Positions 17,526 through 24,752 are shown, numbered from the stretch's first letter. The stretch is DNA of 33,297 bases from Taibaiella sp. KBW10 (GCF_003852495.1 NZ_QAJI01000005.1:462345-495641); one strand, 5' to 3'. The notes: generated from the sequence alone by a model not told the origin. Made by a program: numbers and translations.

Positions 17526-17681
17526 AGAAGACTGACTATAAGTAAAGAATTTTTTAAATCAAATAGAAATTTTACTAACTGGGAATTGCACACGATTCTG
17601 ACAATTCCAAATGCTTTACAGCGAACAACTTTCTATAAGTTTTCAAACGGAAGTTATGATGTAGTTCCCAATCCATTTTAA
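17526..17681 (+). pseudogene. Orphan RHS toxin-tip fragment
   Basis: A plus-strand frame without a start reads RLTISKEFFKSNRNFTNWEL, then LQRTTFYKFSNGSYDVVPNPF and a stop at 17679. The TTFY...VVPNPF ending resembles the last residues of RHS toxin tips I remember. It lies 122 bp after the live toxin/immunity pair and 84 bp before a second immunity-like gene. I interpret it as the remains of a toxin tip that was displaced when the current tip replaced it. About 50 codons are readable; no upstream RHS core is attached. Confidence 0.5.
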
Positions 17682-17764
17682 AATTATGAATGATATATTG
17701 AATAGAGTTTTTTAAAATCTGGGCTTATACAGTTAGCTACAGTTTCCTAATCTGGAGAAGTCCA

Positions 17765-18078
17765 ATGAAATTCCCAGACCAAGACGACTATAATAAGTTA
17801 TATGACTGCAATATTGATATAGAATTTTCGGCAGTAGCATATTTGGATTTACCCAATATCTTGAAAGGAATAGAAATAAGAGAATTGAATGAAGGTATCC
17901 CTGAAAAACTAATCCATTATAAAAAAGATTTAGGATTTAAAATTTTTGAAATTAAGTCTGAAAATAATATATTTTATGTTGTTACAGGAAACTATAGAAT
18001 TGGAAAAAAGAGTGGCACACTGAAGATAGGATTAATAATTCTAATTTGGAATACGATGAAATAGTGGCGAATTCATAG
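17765..18078 (+). pseudogene. Immunity-like gene with a frameshift near its 3' end
   Basis: An ATG frame runs from 17765 with IDIEFSAVAYLDLPNILKG and GFKIFEIKSENNIFYVVTGN, a compact acidic protein without a signal peptide. After the A run at 18003-18008 the frame turns basic and ends at 18064. In another frame the sequence continues naturally as WHTEDRINNSNLEYDEIVAN, with a stop at 18076-18078. The acidic ending fits the rest of the protein better, so I infer a one-base indel in the A run. It follows an orphan toxin tip and is its likely former immunity gene. A sequencing error is the alternative. Confidence 0.5.
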
Positions 18079-18253
18079 ACAGCCATTAATGGGAATGGAA
18101 ATTACAGTAATGTTGTGGACGGGGCAGTTTGTAGTAGAACCGCCAATAATCCCAGGTACAATGTCGCCAAGTTAAGCATTTAGAATCGTTCCAATTCAAC
18201 AATCAAAAGTTAGCCCTTTGGATTGGGGAGGATGTTGATTGAATTTATTTAAT

Positions 18254-18445
18254 ATGAAAATATTTTGTGAAACTGATCAACATGTTGAAGTGCCTTATGA
18301 TAGTTTAAAAGGTGTTTCACTTGAAAACCTGAATTTACATCGTGCCCAACTAGAAAATATTGATTTATTTGGTACAAGTTGTCTAAATACTAAAAGCAGG
18401 TTGATTCCTGCTTTTAGTATTTTTGGTAATAAGATTAGCCGTTAG
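18254..18445 (+). CDS. Short pentapeptide-repeat-like protein, probably truncated
   Basis: From the ATG at 18254 (a TTG at 18239 extends the frame) the protein reads DSLKGVSLENLNLHRAQLEN, then IDLFG. This is the A(D/N)LxX spacing of pentapeptide repeats, with about four repeats. After that the frame runs through a strong terminator hairpin (18385-18422), so the last 20 residues are not part of the repeat fold. A normal pentapeptide protein is longer. It is probably the 5' remnant of another accessory or immunity gene in the toxin graveyard. The open stretch 18079-18183 just upstream has no recognisable family. Confidence 0.4.
   Translation: MKIFCETDQHVEVPYDSLKGVSLENLNLHRAQLENIDLFGTSCLNTKSRLIPAFSIFGNKISR
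18385..18422. terminator. Strong 16-bp stem terminator
   Basis: AAATACTAAAAGCAGG (18385-18400) and CCTGCTTTTAGTATTT (18407-18422) are perfectly complementary around the loop TTGATT and are followed by more T bases. It separates the RHS remnant region from the zeta toxin module. Confidence 0.75.
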
Positions 18446-18590
18446 TGGTTAATAATTGCTGTTTCGACCTATTTATCCTGCCTACGAATTGTTGGAGATT
18501 TTAACACTTATAACTAACTGGATTTGCATTTTATTGAGTAAATTTGAGATAGATAAATATACCCATATTTGGGATAAAAAGGAGAACATT

Positions 18591-18980
18591 ATGATAAAGG
18601 AGATTATAAGGGATAATGCCGGCAATCCCGTTTCGGTATTATTGGACTATAAAGAATGGATTCAAATAGAACAAGTGCTGAAACAGCAAAAAGTAAGGAT
18701 AAATCCACCGGAAAATCCCTTAGATTGGTATGCGCTTACAGAGAGTGCTAACTCGATACTCAATGAGCTCATTGCCTATACAGGCCGCGAGCAATTTTCA
18801 GAGCTTAAAAAAGAAATACCAGACCAGGGCAGAATAGAGGAACTGCTTAAGCTATCTGAAGAAATCAAAGCTATAAACAGGAAATCGGCCAACTTTATGG
18901 ATGGGGATCGTTTGAAGCAGATCATTGCATTATATGGGCCTAAATTAAAAAAGGTTAATAATGGAGAACAGCTCGTATAA
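18591..18980 (+). CDS. Putative antitoxin partner of the zeta-type toxin
   Basis: The frame is open from 18456, but the ATG at 18591 has a clear AAGGAG ribosome site 7-12 bp upstream and starts a 129-residue protein. The N-terminus (IIRDNAGNPVSVLLDYKEWI) resembles the beginning of Phd/YefM-type antitoxins, whose first domain binds operator DNA. The rest is helical and charged (INPPENPLDWYALTESANS, ELKKEIPDQGRIEELLKLSE). It overlaps the zeta-type toxin gene by 20 bp, the usual antitoxin-first order. A classical epsilon antitoxin is a shorter three-helix bundle without a DNA-binding part, so this would be a different partner. Neutralising activity is inferred. Confidence 0.6.
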   Translation: MIKEIIRDNAGNPVSVLLDYKEWIQIEQVLKQQKVRINPPENPLDWYALTESANSILNELIAYTGREQFSELKKEIPDQGRIEELLKLSEEIKAINRKSANFMDGDRLKQIIALYGPKLKKVNNGEQLV

Positions 18981-19902
18981 TGACCTTGAACACCTAAAGG
19001 AACAGTATCGTTTGTCTGACAAAGATTTTTCGACAATATTTGAAATTATTGTAGAGCATGTTGCAAAAGGATATATTGCTTCACAAACGCCCAAAGCTGT
19101 TATCCTTGGTGCCCAGCCGGGAGCAGGAAAATCAGAATTACAGAAAAACGCTGAGGCTTTGCTTCGGGATAATGCTGTTGTTTGCAATGCAGACAACCTG
19201 AGAGACTATCACCCATTGTCAACAGAAATAAAGAAAAAGTACCCTTTAGCTTATCCGGAACTGACGACAGCATATGCACAGCAGTGGAATGACCAATTAT
19301 GCAGATACTGCAGAGAAAACAGGTTAAACTATATTCTTGAAACTACCTTTTCATCAGGTGAAAGGCTTAACGAAACCATCCGGGAAATGAAAGATAATGG
19401 TTTTGAGGTCGATATTATGTTACTGGCGGTGAGTCCGAAGCTGAGTTTACTGGGCACTTACATTCGTTATGAAGAAAATCTGCAAGAACAAGGTCTGGGC
19501 AGAAAGGTATCAAAAGATGCGCACGATGTTCGTTTTGAAGCGATACCGACCACAATAGCAGCAATATCCCGGAAGCGACTTTTTGACAATATCTCTATAT
19601 ACGCCCGCTCCATTATACTGGAATATACAAGTTTGGTGGAGGGAGTAACTTTGGTTGCTCATAACCCGGTTGATATTATGGAAGTTTATAAAGAAGAGGT
19701 ACTACGTTCCTGGTCTCCTAAGCTGCAAGAATATTATTTGAAGAGCTGTACTAAAGTACTGCAGATGATGGAAAGGAGATCAGCTTCCCTGCCAGAAACA
19801 GACCGCTTCAAAATGGAACTCAATTTAACTGCCGTGCTGACGCCAAAACAGGAACTGCCAGAGGAACAAAGGTTACGGCAAAAGAGAGGACGAAGAATTT
19901 AA
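18961..19902 (+). CDS. Zeta-toxin family kinase
   Basis: The 313-residue protein has Walker A GAQPGAGKS at 50-58. It then has NADNLRDYHP near 76-85 and the ILETTFSSGE strand near 125, in the order expected for zeta/PezT kinases (PF06414). Zeta toxins phosphorylate UDP-N-acetylglucosamine and block cell-wall synthesis. Similar proteins in Bacteroidota elements may act on other substrates. The C-terminal 100 residues are helical with a basic end (RLRQKRGRRI). The gene overlaps the putative antitoxin gene upstream and ends at a terminator shared with the integrase. It probably stabilises module A by killing or arresting cells that lose it. Confidence 0.82.
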   Translation: MENSSYNDLEHLKEQYRLSDKDFSTIFEIIVEHVAKGYIASQTPKAVILGAQPGAGKSELQKNAEALLRDNAVVCNADNLRDYHPLSTEIKKKYPLAYPELTTAYAQQWNDQLCRYCRENRLNYILETTFSSGERLNETIREMKDNGFEVDIMLLAVSPKLSLLGTYIRYEENLQEQGLGRKVSKDAHDVRFEAIPTTIAAISRKRLFDNISIYARSIILEYTSLVEGVTLVAHNPVDIMEVYKEEVLRSWSPKLQEYYLKSCTKVLQMMERRSASLPETDRFKMELNLTAVLTPKQELPEEQRLRQKRGRRI

Positions 19903-19999
19903 GTCCTTAGAAACCCCATTAAGCATCCTTGCAGCACAGAACTCCCGGCGCTTGCCCTGTCCATTACTTAATTTTTTCCGGTTTATTATTACATCAATG

Positions 20000-20031
20000 A
20001 AAAGCAGGCTCTTTTAAGGGAGCCTGCTTTT
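20000..20031. terminator. Bidirectional terminator between toxin and integrase
   Basis: AAAAGCAGGCTC (20000-20011) and GAGCCTGCTTTT (20020-20031) form a perfect 12-bp stem with T runs on both strands. It lies between the convergent zeta-type toxin and integrase genes. Confidence 0.8.
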
Positions 20032-20063
20032 TAATTATTATAAGATTATTATCCATCATTAAA

Positions 20064-21350
20064 CTATCCTACCAGCATCAATTTCCCCTTTTCATCAAAT
20101 AGCTTAGATCTTACAAATAGGTTAATATTACGGCTGATGCGTTCCTTACGTACTCTGCAATAACGCTGGGTGGTACGGATAGACCGATGGCCCAGCATTT
20201 TACTTACATCTTCGAGTGGTACTCCTAAATTAAGCATCATATCCGCAAACGTATGACGGGCAAGGTGCGTATTTAACTCCCGGTCCAAACCACAGATCAA
20301 AGCAATCTCTTTCAGATAACCATTATACCTCGTATTCGAAGATACCGGCATCAAAGCATTACGCACCTTACATTTAGGGTGATCTTTATATTTAGTAATA
20401 AGTTCTTCTACATTCGGCAGGATCGGCACAATTTCAGAAACGCCCGTTTTTCCCCGATCTTTGATCAACCATCGTTCCTTGTCTACTAAGACAATATTTT
20501 CAGGAGAAAGGGCATAAATATCCTGATAGGCAAAACCCGTAAAACACTGGAAGATAAAGGCATCACGCACCTCATTCAAGCGATCTACCCCAAAATCCTT
20601 CTGCTGAATGGTAAACACCTGTTGCAGCTCCAAAGGCGGAATATCCACCAAATCCCCTCCACAAACAAAATCGGCAATAGGATTAGCGGAGATAATTTGC
20701 TTTTTCACTCCGGCCTTAATGATCTGTTTCAGCTTCTTGATATGCTTCTTAGCCGTAGGATCGGCCAAAGGATAATCCACATAAATGGTCAGGTAATCAT
20801 AAAACTCATCTGCAAAAGCAGGGCGTATCTCCCCAAAAGCAATATCTGTAACTCTATACTGAGACTCCAGAAAAGCAAGTACCTTGGTTTTAGTAGATCG
20901 CCAATGACGTAAAGTACCATCTGAACGGTTATCCTGTCCAACCATCTTAGCAAAGCGCTCAATAAACTCCGAAAAAGCAACCATCAATGTAAAGTTTTCC
21001 GCATCTGCCATATCAGCAGAAACCACAACAGCCGATTTTCCGTTATAAACATTCTTTACCATCTCCGGAGTGACAACAGCATATTGCAGGCAAAGTGTAT
21101 CATAGATTCGTTCCATATCCACACTAACTTTCCTGATCTTAGTATTGATACTTCTATGATCAGCATCCTGCCTTAAAACCATCTTTCGTTCCACATCCCA
21201 ATGTTCGGGAAGCACAGATGCCCCCAAAGACAATTCCCGGGAAGCACAATCAATGGTAATACGTACGGAGATCGGTACTTTACCGTCTTTTCTTTTTTTA
21301 CTCCTTTGCAACCAGAACAACAGATCCGGTTTTTCTTGTTTGATATTCAT
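20064..21350 (-). CDS. Tyrosine recombinase (integrase) of module A
   Basis: The 428-residue protein is counted from the ATG at 21350 (NIKQEKPDLLFWLQRSKKRK); an ATG nine codons upstream opens the same frame. It has an N-terminal arm-binding domain, a SAM-like core-binding domain (about 110-210) and a C-terminal catalytic domain. The box II residues HLARH (about 362-366), GHRSI (His about 388) and the nucleophile in TTQRYC (Tyr about 397) are present. At box I the sequence is CFTGFAYQDI, where most family members have Arg after TG(L/F). IntDOT-like recombinases are known to lack this Arg. The gene sits 233 bp from the tRNA-Lys 3' end and very likely recombines there. GGTAACC motifs in the gap are candidate arm sites. 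Confidence 0.9.
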   Translation of the reverse strand: MNIKQEKPDLLFWLQRSKKRKDGKVPISVRITIDCASRELSLGASVLPEHWDVERKMVLRQDADHRSINTKIRKVSVDMERIYDTLCLQYAVVTPEMVKNVYNGKSAVVVSADMADAENFTLMVAFSEFIERFAKMVGQDNRSDGTLRHWRSTKTKVLAFLESQYRVTDIAFGEIRPAFADEFYDYLTIYVDYPLADPTAKKHIKKLKQIIKAGVKKQIISANPIADFVCGGDLVDIPPLELQQVFTIQQKDFGVDRLNEVRDAFIFQCFTGFAYQDIYALSPENIVLVDKERWLIKDRGKTGVSEIVPILPNVEELITKYKDHPKCKVRNALMPVSSNTRYNGYLKEIALICGLDRELNTHLARHTFADMMLNLGVPLEDVSKMLGHRSIRTTQRYCRVRKERISRNINLFVRSKLFDEKGKLMLVG

Positions 21351-21434
21351 CACACAGCACATTAAAAAGGTTAACAAAAATTAATTTGAACAGCCCTTTG
21401 ATCGATTACACGCATCAAACGAAATGAGGTTCGC

Positions 21435-21480
21435 GGTTACCAAAAGTAAAAAAAGGAAATGGTAACCGAAATGGTAACCG
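21435..21480. repeat. GGTAACC motifs at the integrase end of module A
   Basis: GGTAACCG occurs at 21461 and 21473 with a 12-bp period, and the inverted form GGTTACC at 21435. The same pair with the same spacing lies at the other end of module A. They sit between the integrase start and the tRNA, as expected for integrase arm sites. Confidence 0.6.
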
Positions 21481-21555
21481 TTTGGTATGGATCAGAATGG
21501 ATTGAAATGGTATGATTATCTTTTAAAAGCGGCCTTTTCAATATGATTTAATGCA

Positions 21556-21581
21556 AGAAGGCATGCTTTAGCATGCCTTCT
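21556..21581 (-). terminator. tRNA-Lys terminator (copy 1)
   Basis: AGAAGGCATGC (21556-21566) and GCATGCCTTCT (21571-21581) form an 11-bp stem with a TTTA loop directly after the tRNA 3' end on the minus strand. Nearly identical sequence follows the second tRNA-Lys. Confidence 0.6.
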
Positions 21582-21582
21582 G

Positions 21583-21655
21583 TGATCCCGCTGGGACTCG
21601 AACCCAGGACCCCATCATTAAAAGTGATGTGCTCTACCAACTGAGCTACAAGATC
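21583..21655 (-). tRNA. tRNA-Lys (UUU), copy 1
   Basis: The minus strand folds as a 73-base tRNA. The acceptor stem is GATCTTG/CGGGATC with two G-U pairs, the D arm is TAGCTCAGTTGGTAGAGCA, the anticodon stem is CATCA/TGATG with loop CTTTTAA (anticodon TTT), and the T arm is CTGGG-TTCGAGT-CCCAG, with discriminator A. CCA is not encoded. It is identical to the copy at 29359-29431. Its 3' end is the attachment core of module A. Confidence 0.95.
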
Positions 21656-21724
21656 ATTTGTTTGATTTGCTTTTTAATATATTTATACTCAAAAATTAAA
21701 AAATTTCCGCTGAAAAAACAGCAA

Positions 21725-21824
21725 TTTCAAATTGTTTGATGTGTACTAATAAATCAAATAGCTGATTGGAGTGCAAATATATAACGAGTATTTTGTTCTA
21801 CCAAATTTCGCTAAAATTTTAATT
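21725..21824. repeat. Element-end repeat in the tRNA-Lys 5' flank (copy 2)
   Basis: About 100 bp are similar to 1818-1922 and, in part, to 23680-23760. Shared blocks include TTTCAAAT-GTTTGAT, ATCAAATA, ATTTTGTT and CAAATTTCGC. In this copy the repeat lies upstream of a complete tRNA-Lys and includes its promoter. Confidence 0.65.
21774..21805 (-). promoter_or_regulatory. tRNA-Lys copy 1 promoter
   Basis: The minus strand has TTTG (21802-21805), then exactly 20 bp, then TATATTTG (21774-21781). This fits the Bacteroidota -33/-7 consensus (TTTG-N19/20-TAnnTTTG) well. It predicts a leader of about 110 bases before the tRNA. Confidence 0.6.
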
Positions 21825-22190
21825 TCGATATTAGGGTGATTATGTGAAGCATTAATATGTTATTGATCTTTTTACAGCATTGTATCTTTTGCTTAAAACT
21901 ACTAACGTAAAATGATTTGTAAAGCAGTATTTATATTAAGAAATTGGCTTTATAGTAACCGAAAACTTATTTGTATCATTATAAGACATAAATGATGATG
22001 TCCTATAAAAAGGAAAAATATGGAATAGGAGCCGTAAAGATTCTTGCTCAATACCTCGAGTTGTTGGGATGTTTCAGAATGCAATGATTAACTTGTGAGC
22101 TTTAAAATGAAATGGCGCATATATCTGAACCTTTGCAGCGATGCAACTAAACTGAGCACCCGGGATGGTTGACCTAAAAAAATAAAAAAT

Positions 22191-23288
22191 ATGACACAAA
22201 AAATACTCAGGCAGGCCTCAACTATGTCACTTATTTTACTAATGCTTTTTTCCTCTTGTAACGGACAGAGCAACGCCCATAAGGATAAAATTGTTGCGCA
22301 AACGACGGTTCAAAAGGAAACACAATCTCTTAAGGTAAATGGAAAAATTGTCAATGAATTGGGCAAGGATATTCGTGATGTTTTACAAGATAGAGAGGGC
22401 AATTATTGGTTTGCAACTTATGGTGAAGGCATATATTATGCTAAGCGAGAAAGATTATTTCAAATCACGGACAAAGATGGTTTGGGTAGTAATTTTGTTG
22501 CGGATATTAAAGAGGACAGTGCAGGGAATTTATGGTTTAACACCAGTGAAGGACTTAACAAGTTCGACGGAAATTTTTTTATTGATTTTGCGGATACACT
22601 AAAAAATGCACCAAAAGAAGATTTAGAATTAGAAAAAGAGGGCCTCTTTTTTTGTTATAATGGCAATGTGTATCACTACGATGGGAAACGCTTTGCCCAA
22701 TTTGTTATTCATCCCGCCACATACAAACCTTCTCCAACAAATTTAGACAGACCTTATGGGGTTTATTGTATTCTAAAAGACAAGTCAGGTAACATTTGGT
22801 TTGGGACAGACCAACAAGGCGTTTGTCGTTATGACGGTAAGACATTTACTTATTTTACAGAGCAAGGACTTAATAGAGGAGCTGTTCGGGCTATCTTTCA
22901 AGATAAGAGGGGTGATATTTGGTTTGGGAATAATGGCTTTGGCTTATTTCGCTATGATGGTAAAACACTCACAAATTTCACAGAACAGAATGGGCTTGGA
23001 AATCCTGATTTCGTGAATAAAAAAACTACCTCAGCGCGTAAAGCAAACCTTGCCAGAGTTTGGACAATCAATGAAGACAACGAAGGTAATCTTTGGATAG
23101 GAACAATTGACAATGGCGCCTGGAAGTATGATGGGAAGAACTTGAAAAATTTCACGACCAAAGACGGGCTTGCAAATGAAAAAGTCAGCACTATCTATAA
23201 AGATAAGCAAAACTCCTTGTGGTTTATAACAGAAGGTGAAGGAATCAGCAAGCTGAACGGACAAACATTTGAGAAGGTTATAAAATAA
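22191..23288 (+). CDS. Lipoprotein with two-component-regulator-type beta-propeller repeats
   Basis: The 365-residue protein begins with a lipoprotein signal (LILLMLFSSCNGQ, Cys about 23). It then has about seven repeats of the Reg_prop type, each with a pattern like G(N/D)(I/L)WFGT...G(V/L).(R/K)YDGK.(F/L)..FT. Examples are NIWFGTDQQGVCRYDGKTFT and NLWIGTIDNGAWKYDGKNLK. Such repeats form the periplasmic sensor propeller of hybrid two-component proteins, but no membrane segment, kinase or regulator follows here. It is therefore a stand-alone surface or periplasmic propeller, possibly binding a glycan or protein. It is the only whole gene in module B. Confidence 0.8.
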   Translation: MTQKILRQASTMSLILLMLFSSCNGQSNAHKDKIVAQTTVQKETQSLKVNGKIVNELGKDIRDVLQDREGNYWFATYGEGIYYAKRERLFQITDKDGLGSNFVADIKEDSAGNLWFNTSEGLNKFDGNFFIDFADTLKNAPKEDLELEKEGLFFCYNGNVYHYDGKRFAQFVIHPATYKPSPTNLDRPYGVYCILKDKSGNIWFGTDQQGVCRYDGKTFTYFTEQGLNRGAVRAIFQDKRGDIWFGNNGFGLFRYDGKTLTNFTEQNGLGNPDFVNKKTTSARKANLARVWTINEDNEGNLWIGTIDNGAWKYDGKNLKNFTTKDGLANEKVSTIYKDKQNSLWFITEGEGISKLNGQTFEKVIK

Positions 23289-23382
23289 ATAAAACGACTG
23301 GATCGGATCTGTCTGTAACAAGAGCTTGGATAGGACAAAATTAAAGGGACAATCTTTATAATGTGATTTTGTATTTTGGCTT

Positions 23383-23589
23383 TACATTCCTGCCTCTAAA
23401 AATGGCACTTTATATCAGCGAAGAACGGTCATCGCTTCGGTTTTCCCCGAAAAACTGGTATTTGACGGATTTAGTTTTCGAACTACAAGAATCAACGAAG
23501 CGATCAGGCTTATATCGTTAGTAAACAGGAAACTACAGGGTAAAAAAATGGGACAAACCAGTTATTTTCTGATTTGTCCCAAGAGGTGA
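23383..23589 (+). pseudogene. Serine recombinase C-terminal remnant
   Basis: A frame without a start reads IPASKNGTLYQRRTVIASVF, then PEKLVFDGFSFRTTRINEAI and ends at TGA 23587-23589. The FPEKLxFDGxxxRTTRxNEA segment matches the C-terminus of large serine recombinases from Bacteroidota as I remember them. The catalytic part is absent. The stop codon lies inside the tRNA-derived core (TGATCCCGCTGG), so the gene's end was made by, or coincides with, the junction. The assignment rests on about 40 recognisable residues. Confidence 0.5.
23550..23580. terminator. Hairpin next to junction 3
   Basis: GGGACAAA (23550-23557) and TTTGTCCC (23573-23580) form an 8-bp stem around a 15-base loop just left of the third tRNA-derived core. 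It occupies the same place as the tRNA-side hairpins at the other junctions but differs in sequence. Confidence 0.4.
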
Positions 23590-23599
23590 TCCCGCTGGA
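23587..23599 (-). repeat. att-like tRNA-Lys 3' end remnant (junction 3)
   Basis: TGATCCCGCTGGA matches the tRNA-Lys 3' end up to one base, then continues ATCAAAA, almost as at junction 1 (GGGATCAAAA). The tRNA body is missing in the same way as at junction 1, which suggests a common origin of the two junctions. Confidence 0.7.
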
Positions 23600-23659
23600 A
23601 TCAAAATTAAGTATGCTATGTAATTATAATCAACCAATTGCGAATTTTTCATTCTGATT

Positions 23660-23760
23660 TGTAACCGAAAAGGTAACCGTTTCAAATGGTTTGATATGCA
23701 TTAAAATAGATCAAATAACTGCTTATTTACTATAAATGTACATGGATTATTTTGTTGTTA
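23660..23760. repeat. Element-end repeat with paired TAACCG motifs (copy 3)
   Basis: The stretch is close to 1798-1900: a pair of TAACCG motifs at a 12-bp period (the first with one base changed), then TTTCAAATGGTTTGATATG and TAAAATAGATCAAATAACTG. It marks the distal end of module C. The rest of the gap to 23860 holds nothing recognisable. Confidence 0.65.
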
Positions 23761-23860
23761 CAAATTCTAATAGAGATATCAATAATTAATCATTTTTAGA
23801 GCGGCATTTATCTAAGCATAATACCACCCCAAAAAACTATCAGAAGAATATTCTTTTTAT

Positions 23861-24277
23861 TTATTCATAAAATTCATAGTTGAGCGTCGATTCATTCACT
23901 GTTTTACCATTCGGAAAATCAATTGTTGAAAAATCTGATGATGAACCATTTGCCGATATATCTTTTACGGAAGCCTGCGATTGGTATTCTGCTCCATCTG
24001 TAGTTTTTACTTTGAAGCGAATGTAATAGTTGCCATCTTCGTGCTGATCGCCATAAGCTTCATTTTTTAAATTTGTGACTTCAAATTCTATTCGGTAAGA
24101 CACTTGACCTGCCTCTTTCTTCAAAATGGTCAATTTGAAGTCTGAAGGTTTGAATTTGGATACAGGATCACCGCCACCCGGTTCATTGCCGGACTTATCG
24201 CAACTCAGTAGAAAAACGCTAGACAATAAGCACAATAATAAAATATTCAAGATTTGTTTTGCATGTTGTCTGTTCAT
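23861..24277 (-). CDS. Small lipoprotein, paralog 1
   Basis: The 138-residue protein starts with a lipoprotein signal (ILLLCLLSSVFLLSCDKSG, Cys 26). A short Gly/Pro linker (PGGGDPVSKF) follows, then one beta-sandwich-like domain (FKPSDFKLTI, YRIEFEVTNLKNEAY, YYIRFKVKTTDGAEY, LNYEFYE). It is clearly related to the next gene upstream and more distantly to the third; the signal, linker and domain order are shared. The strand pattern suggests an immunoglobulin-like or CARDB-like fold. It probably sits on the periplasmic side of a membrane, and no catalytic residues are evident. It is last in a same-strand row, and no own promoter was seen. Confidence 0.75.
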   Translation of the reverse strand: MNRQHAKQILNILLLCLLSSVFLLSCDKSGNEPGGGDPVSKFKPSDFKLTILKKEAGQVSYRIEFEVTNLKNEAYGDQHEDGNYYIRFKVKTTDGAEYQSQASVKDISANGSSSDFSTIDFPNGKTVNESTLNYEFYE

Positions 24278-24326
24278 CGTTTATGTTTTATGGAGTTTAA
24301 AAGACTGGATCAAACTTTTGATAACG

Positions 24327-24752
24327 TTATTGATCATTATATATTTCATAAGTCAAAGTAGAGGGCGCTATCGTTTTACCCGCCGTGTAATATATACCGA
24401 GATCATATGCATGGCTTCCGCCAGCTTGTGTAGTATTGATCATCAAATTATCTTCATATTTCGTTCCATCTGTTGTCGCTACTTTAAATCTAAGGGAGTA
24501 ATATCCATTTTCAACATTGCGGGTATAACCTTCATTCTTTAGGTTCTTAACCTCATAATATATTGTATAAGGACTTGATGTCAAGTTGGTACTGGTACTG
24601 GTAATGGTTACCTGGAAATCTGAAGGTTTGAAATTGGATACTGGATCACCTCCCCCCGGGCTATTGCCTGATTTGTCGCAACTCAACAGTAGGGCACTTG
24701 AAAATAAGCACAATAATAAAGTACTCAAAATTTGTTTTGCATGTTGTCTGTT
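24327..24752 (-). CDS. Small lipoprotein, paralog 2
   Basis: The start is taken at the ATG at 24752, because from there the signal peptide (MNRQHAKQILSTLLLCLFSS, then LLLSCDKSG) is almost the same as in the neighbouring paralog. A longer frame from 24812 adds a hydrophilic extension that would spoil the signal. The 141-residue protein has the same Gly/Pro linker (PGGGDPVSNF) and domain (FKPSDFQVTI, YEVKNLKNEGY, YYSLRFKVATTDG, LTYEIYND). The near identity of the first 45 residues, with a more diverged domain, suggests recent duplication followed by change of the exposed part. Function unknown. Confidence 0.75.
   Translation of the reverse strand, partial: NRQHAKQILSTLLLCLFSSALLLSCDKSGNSPGGGDPVSNFKPSDFQVTITSTSTNLTSSPYTIYYEVKNLKNEGYTRNVENGYYSLRFKVATTDGTKYEDNLMINTTQAGGSHAYDLGIYYTAGKTIAPSTLTYEIYNDQ

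Larger units (their letters stand above)
1724..21596. mobile_element. Module A: integrative element that looks mobilizable, at tRNA-Lys
   Basis: The segment is flanked by identical tRNA-Lys 3'-end cores at 1724 and 21583. It has its own tyrosine recombinase next to the tRNA-side end, MobC/MobA and a small helix-turn-helix protein. Paired GGTAACCG motifs with the same 12-bp period lie near both ends (1798 and 1810; 21461 and 21473) and look like integrase arm sites. No conjugation (Tra/VirB) genes are visible. Cargo comprises a possible defence gene pair, an RHS toxin system and a zeta-type toxin module. The element type and limits are inferred; excision has not been shown. Confidence 0.7.
21656..22190. 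other. tRNA-Lys 5' flank and non-coding gap
   Basis: The first 170 bp hold the tRNA promoter and the repeat shared with the element ends. The remaining about 360 bp hold no recognisable gene. A CTTTG-containing stretch near 22130 could be a degenerate -7 box for the lipoprotein gene at 22191. Confidence 0.5.
21656..23589. mobile_element. Module B: island segment between tRNA-Lys copy 1 and junction 3
   Basis: The segment starts beside a complete tRNA-Lys with a 5' flank shared with the element ends. It contains one lipoprotein gene and ends with the tail of a probable serine recombinase whose stop codon lies in the next tRNA-derived core. It is too short to be an intact element. I interpret it as a remnant; its origin is uncertain. 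Confidence 0.4.

Noticed and set aside
18079-18183. Open stretch reading NGNGNYSNVVDGAV and on to a stop
   Set aside because: Only about 35 codons, no start and no recognisable family; mentioned with the neighbouring remnant rather than listed as a gene.
21828-21842. TATTAGGGTG sequence similar to the palindrome sites of module C
   Set aside because: Only half of the palindrome is present and there is no second site or promoter at the right spacing.
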